DNA of 64,000 nucleotides from Caballeronia sp. dw_276 (GTDB taxonomy: Bacteria > Pseudomonadota > Gammaproteobacteria > Burkholderiales > Burkholderiaceae), in contig NZ_JAAVUV010000009.1 of NCBI RefSeq assembly GCF_018449635.1, forward strand, positions 124,001 to 188,000, written 5' to 3'. The notes under the pieces are model-generated. The model saw only the letters and a list, made by a program, of their open reading frames with translations, ran no database searches and was not told the DNA's origin. This document shows, one piece after another, positions 26,891 through 37,085 of the stretch. Each line of letters begins with the position of its first letter. Within the stretch, counting starts at the first letter, position 1. Both the position numbers and the translations under genes were made by a program.

Positions 26891-28548
26891 GCGGCGTCTC
26901 GCACGGCTGTGCCACGTTCAGTCATGCGCAATGTGTTCATCATCAAGTCGGCAGCGCGATCCGCGACGGCCATCACCGCTGCGTTCGTGTTGCCGCTGAC
27001 TATGGTGGGCATCATCGATGCATCGATCACACGCAATCCTTCGACGCCGCGCACTTTCAGATCCGACGAAAGCACCGCAAGCGGATCATCGTCGCGGCCC
27101 ATGCGACACGTCCCAACCGGGTGATAGCCGGTCTTGACGGTGCGCTTGCAATGCGCGGCAATAGCTTCGTCGCTTGTTACCTCGGGGCCCGGAAAGATCT
27201 CGCGCTCGACCATATCGGCAAGTGGCTGGCTTGCCAGCACCTGGCGCGCGAACCGGAAGCCAGACATGGATACGCGCAGATCATCCGGATGATTGAAGAT
27301 GCCGGTATCGACCACGGGCGCCGCCGCCGGATCATTCGATGCCAGCCTCACCGACCCGCGCGCACGCGGCCGCAACAGCAGCGCGTTGATCGTGACACCG
27401 TGCCCGGGTGCGGTTCCCATCACATCGCGATCAAGATAGATGGTCGGCACGCAGAACATCTGGATAGTCGGTTCGTCGTTGTTGCCGGCGGGATCGAAGA
27501 ACGCACAGGTCTCGACCCCGGTAGTCGATGCCGGTCCCGACCTGAACATCAGATACTGCAGACTGGCCTTGATCATCGGCCAGCCGCGATCCTGACCGTA
27601 ATATCCGAACGCGCCCTTGGTCGTCGCGACCACCGGCACTTCATAGTGATCCTGGAGGTTCTTCCCAACGCCCTCCAGCGCAACCTGAACCACGATGCCG
27701 TGGCGCTCGAGTTCATCGCGCGGCCCGATGCCCGAAAGCATCAGCAGCTTGGGCGTTTGATACGCGCCCGCGGCGAGCACGATTTCACGATCGGCGCGCG
27801 CCGTCTGCGTGCGGTTCCGATGTACATATTCAACGCCCGTCGCCCGGCCGCCTTCCAGCAAGACTCGCGTCACGCGCGCGTTCGTCAGGATCGTCAGGCG
27901 CGGGTCGTTCATCACCGGCCGCAGGAATGCATCGATTGCGCTGCAACGCTGGCGCGTTCGCCAGTCGATGGTGTGCTGCATGAACCCCACGCCGAACTGG
28001 TTCGCGCCGTTGAAGTCGGGCGTGTACGGAACGCCGAGGCCTTGCATTGTCTTGACGTAGGCGCGGCTGAGCGGGCTCGTATGGCCGAGGTGGGAAATCT
28101 TCAACGGGCCGCCTACGCCATGAAACGGACCCGCGAGGTGATCGTTGTCTTCCTGCGCGGTGAAATGCGGCAGCATCGCGGCATACGACCAGTCGATAGA
28201 AGCCTTCCCCGGCGCGCGCGTCGCTGCGTCCCAGCGATCGTAATCGGCCGCCTGACCGCGCATGTACACCATCGCATTGACCACGCTGCCGCCGCCGAGC
28301 ACTTTGGCTTGTGGCACGATCGGCGCGCGTCCGTCGAGTTGCGGTTGCGCTTTGGTGCTGTGCATCGTGAGATACGTGTCTCGCGCGAGGAACTTCATGT
28401 AGCCCGCCGGCACGCCGAGCAAGCGGCTGGATTCGCGCGGACCCGCCTCGATCATCAGCACGCGTGCGCCGCCCTCTTGCACGAGCCGCGCGGCCGCCAC
28501 GCAAGCCGAACTCCCCGCGCCCACGATGATGTAGTCGTAATGCTGCAT
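26887..28548 (-). CDS. GMC-family FAD oxidoreductase (choline dehydrogenase-like)
   Basis: The 553-residue enzyme has the FAD-binding motif YIIVGAGSSACVAAARL at the N-terminus, the GMC signature around VLGGGSVVNAMVYMRG, and the C-terminal GYHPVGTCRMG with its active-site His. NTNAAVMAVADRAADLM closes the FAD site. It oxidises an alcohol to an aldehyde; the substrate is not determined. The start at 28548 is set by family alignment. It is flanked by the MFS transporter and the M24-fold hydrolase genes and is probably in one operon with them. Confidence 0.92.
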   Translation of the reverse strand: MQHYDYIIVGAGSSACVAAARLVQEGGARVLMIEAGPRESSRLLGVPAGYMKFLARDTYLTMHSTKAQPQLDGRAPIVPQAKVLGGGSVVNAMVYMRGQAADYDRWDAATRAPGKASIDWSYAAMLPHFTAQEDNDHLAGPFHGVGGPLKISHLGHTSPLSRAYVKTMQGLGVPYTPDFNGANQFGVGFMQHTIDWRTRQRCSAIDAFLRPVMNDPRLTILTNARVTRVLLEGGRATGVEYVHRNRTQTARADREIVLAAGAYQTPKLLMLSGIGPRDELERHGIVVQVALEGVGKNLQDHYEVPVVATTKGAFGYYGQDRGWPMIKASLQYLMFRSGPASTTGVETCAFFDPAGNNDEPTIQMFCVPTIYLDRDVMGTAPGHGVTINALLLRPRARGSVRLASNDPAAAPVVDTGIFNHPDDLRVSMSGFRFARQVLASQPLADMVEREIFPGPEVTSDEAIAAHCKRTVKTGYHPVGTCRMGRDDDPLAVLSSDLKVRGVEGLRVIDASMMPTIVSGNTNAAVMAVADRAADLMMNTLRMTERGTAVRDAA

Positions 28549-28597
28549 TGAATGTCCTGTGTCCTTGTATCGATGATTCAACGTGAACCGTTCGCGC

Positions 28598-29923
28598 TCA
28601 GGCAGCGTTTGTGCGTTCGAGCGCATCGCGCCGGTTCGAGGCGCCGCGCAACTCGCCCGGATCTTCCGGCGACACCAGGAAGAACCACGAGACCAGCGCA
28701 CTGATCACATACAGCACGGCATACGTCCACACCACGCCGTCCATGCCGACAGCGCTGTTAAGCACCCGATAAAGCACCGGCCCGATAAACGTCGATACCC
28801 CCGCGCTCAGGCAATAGATGGCCATGGCATTGCCCTTGTCCTCGCGTCCCGCAAGCGATGACATCAGCGCCGCCGCCGGGACATAACCGCACAGCGTGAT
28901 GCCGTAGAGGCACGCGCAGACCACGGCGATTGCGAAATTGTGGCCGGTGTATTGCGGCACGAAGTACATGAGCAACATGCTGATGGCCGAGCCGATCCCC
29001 CCGAAGAACGTCAGCACGCGCCGCCAGCCGAGCCGGTCGCTTATCCGTCCGACGATCGGATTGAAGCTCATGCCGACGAGACCCATGATCGTGATCAGCA
29101 AAAGGTATTGCTGCTGCGTGAAGCCGATTTTTTCGGTGAAGAAGAACGGCAGAAAGGTGAAGAAGCCGAAGTAAGGCGCTGTGTTGATGGTGCGCACCAG
29201 CGCTGCGGCGGCAATGCGCGGACGCCGCCAGAGAATGTCTATACCGCCAAGCAGAATGCGTCCGGTGCTTTTCCCGCTGTGTGCCTCATCGAGAAACGGC
29301 GCCCGCCCGCGTGGTTCGCGTATTGCAAACGCCGCGATCAGCACGCCGCACGCGACCAGCCCGAGCGAAAGCCAGAACGTGGGGTACTCGCCGATCATGC
29401 CTATCGATACAACCGCGACCAGCGACCCGAGCGTCGGCAACCCGCCGGTAAACGCGAGCCAGAACCAGCCGGTCGCGGCGCCCTTGAGGTCGCTCGGGGC
29501 GGCCGCCTGGATCCAGACGAGGAAGGCGTACGCGAACATTGGATAGGCGATACCGCGCAATCCGTACGTGAGCGCAATCAGCAAGAAACTCTTCGATGGC
29601 AGCGCGAACGCAAGAAACAGCACTTCGAAGATCACCCAGATCGCGCCCCCCGCGAGCATGACCTTGCGCGGCCCGAGCAACGTGGAAAGCGATCCCGCAA
29701 GCCATGAACCCACGGTCACGGTCACCCCGTAGAACGCGATGATGGTCGCCGCCGAATCGATGCTGAAACCATTGCGCGTGAAATACGGCGCGAGGTAATT
29801 CGACTCGACGCCGTCGCCGATCATGAAGATCAACACCGCGATATAGCCCCAGAAAAGCGCGGCGGGAATGCCCCAGCGCTCGACGCCCGTGCGCCTTTGC
29901 AGCGTGCTCGCGGTCTCCATCAT
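28598..29923 (-). CDS. MFS transporter, RbtT/DalT/CsbX-like family
   Basis: The 441-residue protein has 12 predicted transmembrane helices. ALTYGLRGIAYPMFAYAFLVW and DLKGAATGWFWLAFTGGLP resemble the RbtT/DalT/CsbX group, which carries polyols or sugar acids with protons. The start at 29923 (MMETASTLQRR) has GGAG eight bases upstream. It heads a minus-strand operon transcribed away from the GntR gene, across a perfect palindrome at 29998-30022. Confidence 0.88.
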   Translation of the reverse strand: MMETASTLQRRTGVERWGIPAALFWGYIAVLIFMIGDGVESNYLAPYFTRNGFSIDSAATIIAFYGVTVTVGSWLAGSLSTLLGPRKVMLAGGAIWVIFEVLFLAFALPSKSFLLIALTYGLRGIAYPMFAYAFLVWIQAAAPSDLKGAATGWFWLAFTGGLPTLGSLVAVVSIGMIGEYPTFWLSLGLVACGVLIAAFAIREPRGRAPFLDEAHSGKSTGRILLGGIDILWRRPRIAAAALVRTINTAPYFGFFTFLPFFFTEKIGFTQQQYLLLITIMGLVGMSFNPIVGRISDRLGWRRVLTFFGGIGSAISMLLMYFVPQYTGHNFAIAVVCACLYGITLCGYVPAAALMSSLAGREDKGNAMAIYCLSAGVSTFIGPVLYRVLNSAVGMDGVVWTYAVLYVISALVSWFFLVSPEDPGELRGASNRRDALERTNAA

Positions 29924-29997
29924 GGCCTTGTCTCCTTCGTCGTATCGATGATTGCCGGCTGAATGCCGGTCGGTCCAAGCATGATAATTCAACAATT

Positions 29998-30022
29998 CAT
30001 AAAGTCATAATATGACTTTATG
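29998..30022. promoter_or_regulatory. Perfect palindrome, probable GntR-type operator
   Basis: Arms CATAAAGTCAT (29998-30008) and ATGACTTTATG (30012-30022) are exact inverted repeats with an AAT centre. It lies between the divergent MFS operon and the GntR regulator gene, 74 bp from the MFS start. AT-rich palindromes of this size are typical targets of FadR-subfamily dimers, so it is the likely autoregulatory site. The palindrome also resembles a hairpin, but no T-run follows. Confidence 0.72.
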
Positions 30023-30158
30023 ATCGTTTACCATGACTCGTGCAGGTCTTGCACAAGACGGTTCGAAGGGGTTGCATCGTTTAAAATTGGCTATGCGGCG
30101 AGGCTTCGAAACCCCTTCGAGGGCTGCCGCCGCAAGCTTTTTTCACAAGACTTTCACC

Positions 30159-30881
30159 ATGACGGCAACGCCCATCACGATCAAACGCTCGACCCTCAGC
30201 GAACGCGTGGGCGCCGAGATGATCCAGCTCATCATCGACGGCGTTTATCCGCCGGGCTCGGCATTGCCCACCGAACCGCATCTGGAAAAGCAGTTCGGCG
30301 TGAGCCGCGTGACCATTCGCGACGCCATCAAGCTGCTGGTCAGCCGCCGCCTGATCGCGGTCAAGCACGGCTCGGGCATGACTGTGCTGCCCGAATCGCG
30401 CTGGCATTATCTCGATCCGATGGTGCTGTTCGCGCACGTTGCATCGCCGCGTGGGCAGCACATGCTTGGGGAGGTGCTGGAGGTGCAGCGCTGCGCGGAA
30501 GAAGAGCTCGCGGCGCTTGCCGCGTCTCGCAGAACCGCGGAGCAACTCGAGCGGATGAAGGCGCTTGTCGCGCAGATGGGCGAGGTGCTCGATCAACACG
30601 GTCCCTACACCGAACTCGATGTGGAGTTTCACGACGTCATTGGCGAAGCGGCGAACAATCGCCTCTTGCGAACAATGCTCGATCCGGTTCGCGAAGTAAT
30701 TCGCGACGGATATGTTTTGACCGAGGAGCTACCGGGCGCGCCGGAACGTTCCTGGAAAGGACATCAGAAGATTTTGCGGGCTATCGAAAAACAGGACGCC
30801 AAAGCGGCGCGCGCTGCGATGCATGACCATCTGGAAGTATTTCGCCAGCATTTGGGGGTATCGCTGGATACGGCGTACTAG
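30159..30881 (+). CDS. FadR/GntR-family transcriptional regulator (FCD domain)
   Basis: The 240-residue regulator has an N-terminal GntR winged HTH (ERVGAEMIQLIIDGVYPPGS, FGVSRVTIRDAIKLLVSRRL) and a C-terminal FCD ligand domain with the metal-binding pattern (Asp and His in ELDVEFHDVIGEAANNRLL; later His in GHQKILRAIEKQD). The ATG at 30159 gives family length; the open frame extends upstream without family similarity. No clear Shine-Dalgarno is present. It should repress the divergent MFS-GMC-M24 operon through the palindrome. Confidence 0.9.
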   Translation: MTATPITIKRSTLSERVGAEMIQLIIDGVYPPGSALPTEPHLEKQFGVSRVTIRDAIKLLVSRRLIAVKHGSGMTVLPESRWHYLDPMVLFAHVASPRGQHMLGEVLEVQRCAEEELAALAASRRTAEQLERMKALVAQMGEVLDQHGPYTELDVEFHDVIGEAANNRLLRTMLDPVREVIRDGYVLTEELPGAPERSWKGHQKILRAIEKQDAKAARAAMHDHLEVFRQHLGVSLDTAY

Positions 30882-30899
30882 GACCTTGTCCCGCAAAAA

Positions 30900-31298
30900 T
30901 CAATAAGCCGCGGAACGATCGTACACGCGCTTGCTCGCACACTCTTCGCACCAGCGCCGGGCCACGTGATCCGGCAGTGCCTGCCAGCTATGGCCGAACG
31001 CGCATTCCCATTCCAGCGCCGTGCTGGCATCGACATAACCCGCCGATACCAACTTCCCACCACGCTCCGCCGCCAGCGTCCTCAGCCGCTCGGTACGTTG
31101 CTCGCGCCGTTGTGATGCGCAGTTCATGCAGCGCACGTTCTGCGCCGCGCTCAAGGTGCTGTCCCACGCGTGGCCACGCCCGCATTGCCAGCCCTCGGCC
31201 GAGTCGGACATCGACGCCGCCCGTTGCGTCCGATAGCTCGCCGCCAGCGCCATCAATTCCTCGCGCTCGAGCGCGTGTTTTGATTTTTCAGTGTGCAT
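30900..31298 (-). CDS. Small protein with two zinc-ribbon-like repeats
   Basis: The 132-residue protein has two similar Cys-rich units: GWQCGRGHAWDS...RCMNC (about 37-60) and WECAFGHSWQA...WCEEC (about 97-120). Each has the form W-x-C-x2-GH-x-W followed by C-x2-C, as in the treble-clef/zinc-ribbon family whose members may bind nucleic acid. It lies 26 bases after the lipoprotein gene on the same strand. No further function can be assigned. Start 31298 (MHTEKSKHALEREEL) is inferred from the gene boundary. Confidence 0.75.
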   Translation of the reverse strand: MHTEKSKHALEREELMALAASYRTQRAASMSDSAEGWQCGRGHAWDSTLSAAQNVRCMNCASQRREQRTERLRTLAAERGGKLVSAGYVDASTALEWECAFGHSWQALPDHVARRWCEECASKRVYDRSAAY

Positions 31299-31324
31299 GG
31301 GATTGACTTGAGCTCTTGGAATTC

Positions 31325-31879
31325 TCAATGCGCGCCGCCGCCCAGCGCCTCGGATCGCGAGGTGGTGGTCACAATGCCGTCCGGACCAAAATGGGCATTG
31401 AACATGGCGTCGCGCGTCACGCCGCCCTCCTCCCAATGCCAGCTCCACACGCGCTCTTTCTTGAGCGGATATTCGGCAATGGTGGTCGGCTTGCCCAGAA
31501 TCCGGCGCACTTCGTCCTGCGTCATGCCCGGCCGGATCTTCGCGATGTTCTGCGCCGTCAGCACCTGCGTGACGGATACGAACTTGCCGGCTGTATCGAT
31601 ATCGACGAAATAGGTCGTCGTGCCTGCCGGCCCGCGAGGATATTCCAGGCGTTTGGAACCGTCCGTGAAGTTGCGCGCGGTTTCGGGTTCGCCCATCTGG
31701 TCGCGGATCTGCGCCTCGGTGGTCACGCCAGGCGTCAGGTCCTTCAGCAACAACGTGTCCGGCTTGACGGCGTTGAACAGCGACTTCAACTTGTTCATGG
31801 CGTCCTCGCTTTGGCTCTCGTTGCAGCCACCAAGCAGCACGGCCGCCGCGCACGTGGCGGCAAGCATGAGTCTTTTCAT
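31325..31879 (-). CDS. Outer-membrane lipoprotein with BamE/SmpA-like repeats
   Basis: The 184-residue protein has a lipobox (LLGGC, Cys18). Two SmpA/OmlA-like units are visible: TPGVTTEAQIRDQMGEPE and RPGMTQDEVRRILGKPT, each starting a beta-alpha unit. BamE-type domains tether beta-barrel assembly factors or bind peptidoglycan; this is a duplicated relative, not BamE itself. It precedes the zinc-ribbon gene and follows the NlpD-like gene on the same strand. Confidence 0.82.
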   Translation of the reverse strand: MKRLMLAATCAAAVLLGGCNESQSEDAMNKLKSLFNAVKPDTLLLKDLTPGVTTEAQIRDQMGEPETARNFTDGSKRLEYPRGPAGTTTYFVDIDTAGKFVSVTQVLTAQNIAKIRPGMTQDEVRRILGKPTTIAEYPLKKERVWSWHWEEGGVTRDAMFNAHFGPDGIVTTTSRSEALGGGAH

Positions 31880-31909
31880 ATGCGCCGACCTCTCAATGCG
31901 CCCCGTTGA

Positions 31910-32851
31910 TCATCCCGCCTTTTTCAGCGATGGCACCGGATCGACCGCCTGCCCCGACTTGCGCAACTCGAAGTGCAGCAGCGGCTTGTTGGTCGGCCCC
32001 GTCCCCATTTCGGCAATCGGCGTGCCCTGGCGCACCGTATCGCCTTCCTTGACCAGCAACTTGCTGTTGTGCGCGTACGCCGTCAGGTAGTCGCTGCTGT
32101 GCTTGACGATGATCATGTTGCCGTACGCGCGCAAACCGTTGCCCGCATAGACCACGCGACCGGCGGCGGCGGCTTTCACAGGCTCGCCCACCTTCCCGCC
32201 AATATCGATACCCTTGCTGCCGCTTTCCCCGAACTTCGTGATCACGCTGCCTTCTGCCGGCCACGCGAGCCATGCGCCCTTGGCGTTGACGGAAGGCGTG
32301 CTGGTATCGGCTGCTTCTTCCTTGGCCGTTGCGGCGCTGCTGGCCGTCGTGGCCGTCGTGGCCGGCGCCGCCGTCGATGCTCCGCCAATGATCGGCGGCC
32401 CCGACTTCGTGGAATTGGCTGCTGCAGCTGACTTGCTCCAGTCATCAGTGCTTGCCGGCGTGCTGCCCGGGGGCGCCACGCGCAACAACTGGTCGATATT
32501 CACCTGCTTGCTTTCCGGCAGGTTGTTCCACTTGATCAGGTCGGCGGGTTTCTGCTTTTGCGCTCGAGCGATGCCATAAAGCGTATCGCCCGGTTTCACG
32601 CGATAAAACCCTGGCCCGGCCTCCGGCTGAACCGGCGGCGCAACGGCAGCCGGCCCGGCGACGGGCGTGGTTGTAGGAATGGACGCGGGCGCGGACGCGC
32701 CGCCCGTGGACCGGTCGACAATGGGCGCCGGCGTGATAGCCGACGAACAGCCGGCCACCAGCACCACCACGCCGATGGAAACGAGCGCCCCGACCACGCT
32801 CCCCCGGCCGCCTGCTGCCAATCTCGAATTACCTGAACGCAATACCGCCAT
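31910..32851 (-). CDS. NlpD-like lipoprotein: LysM plus degenerate M23 domain
   Basis: The 313-residue protein has a lipobox (LVAGC, Cys35), LysM (YRVKPGDTLYGIARAQKQKP), a long Ala/Thr/Pro-rich linker, and a LytM/M23 domain (AWPAEGSVITKFGESGSKGI, AYGNMIIVKHSSDYLTAYAH). The catalytic H-x3-D of active M23 enzymes reads SKGIDIGG, so the first metal ligand is missing. This is the pattern of NlpD, an activator of amidase AmiC rather than a peptidase. Family length and order are normal. Confidence 0.92.
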   Translation of the reverse strand: MAVLRSGNSRLAAGGRGSVVGALVSIGVVVLVAGCSSAITPAPIVDRSTGGASAPASIPTTTPVAGPAAVAPPVQPEAGPGFYRVKPGDTLYGIARAQKQKPADLIKWNNLPESKQVNIDQLLRVAPPGSTPASTDDWSKSAAAANSTKSGPPIIGGASTAAPATTATTASSAATAKEEAADTSTPSVNAKGAWLAWPAEGSVITKFGESGSKGIDIGGKVGEPVKAAAAGRVVYAGNGLRAYGNMIIVKHSSDYLTAYAHNSKLLVKEGDTVRQGTPIAEMGTGPTNKPLLHFELRKSGQAVDPVPSLKKAG

Positions 32852-32905
32852 GCTTGCCGTTTCCCTGACTACTGTTATCGATATATCCGGGCTGCGCTTG
32901 GGCGC

Positions 32906-33088
32906 CTAGAACCGCATGCCGGCGCCGCATCCGCCGAAAGCCCCGCCGTTCGTTGCGCTGCCACCGCAGCCAAAAATCCCGCAGCCCGCGAGCAGCGCCG
33001 AAACACCCAGCACCAACACCGCCAGCTTGAGACGGCGCCAATTGTCATTGCGCGCCGATCCCGTTGTATGACTCGTTCGTTCCAACAT
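32906..33088 (-). CDS. Small Cys/Gly-rich lipoprotein
   Basis: The 60-residue product starts MLERTSHTTGSARNDNW, then a hydrophobic signal (LKLAVLVLGVSALLAGC) ending in a lipobox LLAGC. The mature part (GIFGCGGSATNGGAFGGCG) is only about 20 residues and Gly/Cys-rich. It lies directly upstream of the NlpD-like gene on the same strand. No family is recognised. The strong lipobox supports a real gene despite its size. Confidence 0.62.
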   Translation of the reverse strand: MLERTSHTTGSARNDNWRRLKLAVLVLGVSALLAGCGIFGCGGSATNGGAFGGCGAGMRF

Positions 33089-33252
33089 TTGCAACCTGCC
33101 TCGCCAACCTTCGCCAGCATAAAACATTTAACGTTTGTTCATGAAACACCCGGATTGTTCATCTCGATATTCGATACATCGATCTGACAATTCGGCATTC
33201 TAACCTTTTACGTTTTTGCGGCGAAAGAGCGCATTGCGGTCGGCGGCGACGC

Positions 33253-33912
33253 TTACGGTTTGGCTTTGCGACGCATCATTTTCCAGAGCGCGCCGAGCGC
33301 AATCGGAACAATCGCGGCGCACACGCCGATGATCGCAATCACATTCAGATATTGGCGGATGAACGGGATATTGCCGAAGAAGTAGCCCAGCAGCACGAGC
33401 AGCAAAACCCAGATCAGCGCGCCGAGAATGTTGAAGAACTGAAAGCGCGAATGGTTCATGGCCGACGCCCCCGCCACGAACGGCGCAAACGTCCGCACGA
33501 TCGGCACGAAGCGCGCAAGCACGATGGTCTTGCCGCCGTGACGTTCGTAAAAGCCGTGCGTCTTGCGCAGCGCTTCGCGATCGAGGAATCGTTCGAGGAT
33601 GGGGATGTTGGTATCGAAAACCTTGGGGCCGATTGCGCGTCCGATCCAGTAATTCACCGTGTTCCCGAGAACCGCCGCGACCAGCAGCAGGACGATCAGC
33701 GCAACGAGGTCCATCGAGCCGCTCGCCGCAAATGCGCCGCCGATGAACAACAGCGAGTCGCCGGGCAAAAATGGAAACACCACGAGCCCGGTTTCACAGA
33801 ACACGATCAGGAAGAGGATTGCGTAAACCCAGCCGCCGTAATGCTGGATAAACACGCCGAGCGACTTGTCGATGTGGAGGATAAGACTCAGGAATGACAG
33901 CAGCGTATCCAA
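33253..33912 (-). CDS. DedA-family membrane protein
   Basis: The 219-residue protein of the DedA/SNARE-associated family has FPFLPGDSLLFIGGAFA and the membrane-embedded KTIVLARFVPIVRTFAPFVA with conserved basic residues. The family contributes to undecaprenyl-phosphate and phospholipid flipping and envelope homeostasis in the inner membrane. Several hydrophobic helices are present, including two re-entrant ones. It is divergent from mutL. Confidence 0.92.
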   Translation of the reverse strand: MDTLLSFLSLILHIDKSLGVFIQHYGGWVYAILFLIVFCETGLVVFPFLPGDSLLFIGGAFAASGSMDLVALIVLLLVAAVLGNTVNYWIGRAIGPKVFDTNIPILERFLDREALRKTHGFYERHGGKTIVLARFVPIVRTFAPFVAGASAMNHSRFQFFNILGALIWVLLLVLLGYFFGNIPFIRQYLNVIAIIGVCAAIVPIALGALWKMMRRKAKP

Positions 33913-34158
33913 ATGGGGCCTCGATCAAGATGGATTTGGCGGTGGCAACGTGCACGCGTGGTGGCATCGTTACGTAAAAAACAGTCGCGCCATGATACCG
34001 AACTCATTGCCCGAAAATTCACCAACGGCGCGTTTGGTTACGGGTTTTGGCGTGAATCGGCGCGCTTTTTTGCGTACGGGCCGATTCGCGGCGCGAAGCC
34101 ATATGGAGACTGTCTGGCCCTGAAATCGTTCACGGGCGTGAGGCTTTATAATTTGGGC

Positions 34159-36138
34159 ATGACCGATCTCATCGATTCATCCGACGCGGTTTTCTCCGAC
34201 GCAACGTCGTCCGCACCCGCCACGACGCGCTTTCAGCGCGCGATTCAGCCCCTGCACGACCAGTTGATCAGCCAGATCGCGGCCGGCGAAGTGGTCGAAC
34301 GCCCCGCGTCCGTGGTGAAGGAATTGCTCGAAAACGCGCTCGATGCCGGCGCGACGAGCCTGCGGATCACGCTCGACGAAGGCGGCGTGAAGCGGATCGT
34401 GATCGTGGACGATGGCTGCGGCATTCCTCCCGGCGAACTTCCGCTCGCGTTGTTGCGCCACGCGACCAGCAAGATCCGCTCGCTGGCCGAACTGGAAGCG
34501 GTGGCGTCGCTCGGGTTTCGCGGGGAGGCGATTGCATCGATCGCATCGGTTTCCGAGTTGTTCATCACCAGCCGCACGGCCTCGTGCCCGCATGCGACGC
34601 GCATCGATGCCCAGACTGGCGCGATCTCGCCGGCGGCCGGGACCATCGGTACGACCATGGAAGTGCGCGAGCTGTACTTCAACACGCCCGCACGCCGCAA
34701 GTTCCTCAAAAGTGAGCAGACCGAACTCGGGCATTGCCTGGAAGTCATTCGGCGCGTGGCGCTCGCGCGGCCGGATGTGGCCATATCCGTGATTCATAAC
34801 GGCAAGGCCGTCGAGCACTGGAACGCGTCAGATCCGGCCACGCGCGTCGCCAAGATTCTCGGCGAGGTTTTCGCGACGGCCCATCTTCCCCTCGATGAAC
34901 GCGCCGGACCGCTCGCCGTGTATGGCTGCGCGGGTTTGCCGACCGCGAGCCGCGGCCGCGCCGATCAGCAATATTTCTTCGTCAACGGGCGCTTCGCGCG
35001 CGACAAGTTGCTCACGCATGCCGTGCGCGCCGCATATGAGGATGTGCTGCACGGGAACCGGTATCCGTCGTATGTGCTGTTTCTGGATTTGCCACCTGAA
35101 TCCGTGGACGTGAACGTGCATCCATCGAAGATCGAGGTGCGTTTTCGCGATTCGCGTTCGATTCATCAATACGTGTTTCATGCCGTGCAGCGGGCGTTGG
35201 CGCGCAATGCGGGGGCGTCGCCGGAAACTACTGCGGGTGGGCATGCCGCGCAATTGCAGCCGACCGGCGTTGCATCGTTTAGCGCGCGGCCTTTTGCGGG
35301 ATCGGGTGAAGCTCAGGCAGCGCCGAGAGCGGAAAACGGCACGAACTGGTTGCGGCAATCGCGGATGACGCAGGGGAATCTGCCCGTAGCGCAGCCGTTG
35401 GCGCTTTACGATGCGTTGTTCGGGCGAAGGGATACCGGCGCGGGGACGGCTGACGGGACGACTTCGATGGCGTCGTCCGAGCGATATTCGCCTACTGAGG
35501 CAAGGCCGCCCGTGTACGCCGAAATGCCCGGCGCGCCGAATATGGCTTTGGATGAACAGCCGCTCGGCTTCGCGCTCGGCCAGATTCACGGCATCTATGT
35601 GCTGGCGCAGAACGCGCAGGGCTTGATCATCGTGGATATGCATGCGGCCCACGAGCGCATTCTTTATGAGCAGTTCAAGAACTCGCTCGCCGATCGGGCG
35701 ATTGCCGTTCAGCCGCTGCTGATCCCGGTGACGATGACCGTCGACGCCGTCGAGATGGGCGTTGTCGAAGAAGGACGCGAAGTGCTCGATGCGCTCGGCT
35801 TCGATCTCGCGATCCTGTCGCCGGGATCGATTGCGATTCGTGCTGTTCCTGCGTTATTAAAGGATGCCGATTTGCAGTCGCTGGCTCGGGCTGTTATCGC
35901 CGATTTGCAGGCTTATGGCGGCTCGCGCGTTCTCACCGAACGTCAGCATGAATTGCTCGGCACGCTGGCTTGCCATCACGCGGTGCGCGCGAATCGTCGG
36001 CTGACACTCGATGAGATGAACGGCCTGCTGCGTCAGATGGAAGCCACCGAGCGCGGCGATCAATGCAATCACGGCCGGCCGACGTGGTTTCAATTGACGC
36101 TCGGCGATCTCGATCGACTTTTCATGCGCGGGCAATGA
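34159..36138 (+). CDS. mutL: DNA mismatch repair protein MutL
   Basis: The 659-residue protein has an N-terminal GHKL ATPase ([53 protein letters not shown]), a linker of about 150 residues, and a C-terminal dimer/endonuclease domain. [12 protein letters not shown] matches the MutL endonuclease motif apart from Met for Gln, as in other betaproteobacteria. It couples MutS recognition to strand incision. The start at 34159 ([14 protein letters not shown]) is chosen over an open upstream frame without similarity. Its stop overlaps the miaA start. Confidence 0.96.
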   Translation: MTDLIDSSDAVFSDATSSAPATTRFQRAIQPLHDQLISQIAAGEVVERPASVVKELLENALDAGATSLRITLDEGGVKRIVIVDDGCGIPPGELPLALLRHATSKIRSLAELEAVASLGFRGEAIASIASVSELFITSRTASCPHATRIDAQTGAISPAAGTIGTTMEVRELYFNTPARRKFLKSEQTELGHCLEVIRRVALARPDVAISVIHNGKAVEHWNASDPATRVAKILGEVFATAHLPLDERAGPLAVYGCAGLPTASRGRADQQYFFVNGRFARDKLLTHAVRAAYEDVLHGNRYPSYVLFLDLPPESVDVNVHPSKIEVRFRDSRSIHQYVFHAVQRALARNAGASPETTAGGHAAQLQPTGVASFSARPFAGSGEAQAAPRAENGTNWLRQSRMTQGNLPVAQPLALYDALFGRRDTGAGTADGTTSMASSERYSPTEARPPVYAEMPGAPNMALDEQPLGFALGQIHGIYVLAQNAQGLIIVDMHAAHERILYEQFKNSLADRAIAVQPLLIPVTMTVDAVEMGVVEEGREVLDALGFDLAILSPGSIAIRAVPALLKDADLQSLARAVIADLQAYGGSRVLTERQHELLGTLACHHAVRANRRLTLDEMNGLLRQMEATERGDQCNHGRPTWFQLTLGDLDRLFMRGQ

Positions 36139-37085
36139 GCGCGCGGCGGGATGTGCATCGCGTGGCTTGTTTGCTGGGGCCGACGGCATCGGGGAAGACC
36201 GCTGCGGCGCTCGCGTTCGCGCAGCGGTTTCCTGTCGAGATTATTAGCGTGGACTCGGCGCTGGTTTATCGCGGGATGGATATTGGTACTGCAAAGCCAA
36301 CCGAAGAAGAACGTGCGATTGCGCCGCATCACTTGATCGATATTATCGATCCAACCGAGGCTTATTCTGCCGCGCAGTTTCGGAATGATGCTTTGAGGCT
36401 GGTTGGTGAGATTGAAGCGCGTGGGCGGATTCCGTTATTGGTCGGCGGGACGATGCTGTATTACATGGCATTGACGCGCGGGTTGAATGAATTGCCTGAG
36501 GCGAATCCGGAAGTGCGCGCGGCGCTCGATGAAGAAGCCGCGCGCGATGGATGGCCCGCTTTGCATGCGCGATTGGCGGTGGTTGATCCGGAGACTGCGG
36601 CAAGGTTGGCGCCGAATGACTCGCAGCGGATTCAGCGCGCGATGGAAGTTTTTATGCTGAGCGGCAGGGCTTTATCGGCGATATTGAAAGACCCGAAGAA
36701 GAGCCAGGAAGGTGAGCCGGAGTTTGTGCCGATCGCGCTGGAACCATCGGATAGAAGCGTGCTGCATAAGCGGATTGAGAAGCGGTTTGATGCGATGCTT
36801 GAGGGTGGGTTTATCGATGAGGTGGAAAGGCTCCGGGCAAGAGGTGATTTATCGCCGACGATGCCTTCGATGCGATGCGTGGGGTATCGGCAGGTTTGGG
36901 AGTATTTGGATGGGGTGGTTGATTACTTTACGATGCGGGATAAAGGCGTTTTTGCGACCAGGCAGTTGTGTAAGAGGCAGTTGACTTGGTTAAGAGGGAT
37001 TGAGCGGAGACGGGTGGTGGATTGTGCGCGGGAGGATGCGATGGAGATGGCGGTGGGGGAGATTGAGCGGGTCGCTCGGTCCTAA
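36135..37085 (+). CDS. miaA: tRNA dimethylallyltransferase MiaA
   Basis: The 316-residue protein has the P-loop GPTASGKT at 15-22, the DMAPP/substrate motif [19 protein letters not shown], and [19 protein letters not shown]. It isopentenylates A37 of tRNAs reading UNN codons, a step needed for decoding fidelity. The start ATG (36135) overlaps the mutL stop (ATGA), the usual mutL-miaA arrangement. Codon use in the 3' half is slightly less GC-rich than in mutL, and the gene ends at the boundary of the accessory island. Confidence 0.96.
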   Translation: MSARRDVHRVACLLGPTASGKTAAALAFAQRFPVEIISVDSALVYRGMDIGTAKPTEEERAIAPHHLIDIIDPTEAYSAAQFRNDALRLVGEIEARGRIPLLVGGTMLYYMALTRGLNELPEANPEVRAALDEEAARDGWPALHARLAVVDPETAARLAPNDSQRIQRAMEVFMLSGRALSAILKDPKKSQEGEPEFVPIALEPSDRSVLHKRIEKRFDAMLEGGFIDEVERLRARGDLSPTMPSMRCVGYRQVWEYLDGVVDYFTMRDKGVFATRQLCKRQLTWLRGIERRRVVDCAREDAMEMAVGEIERVARS

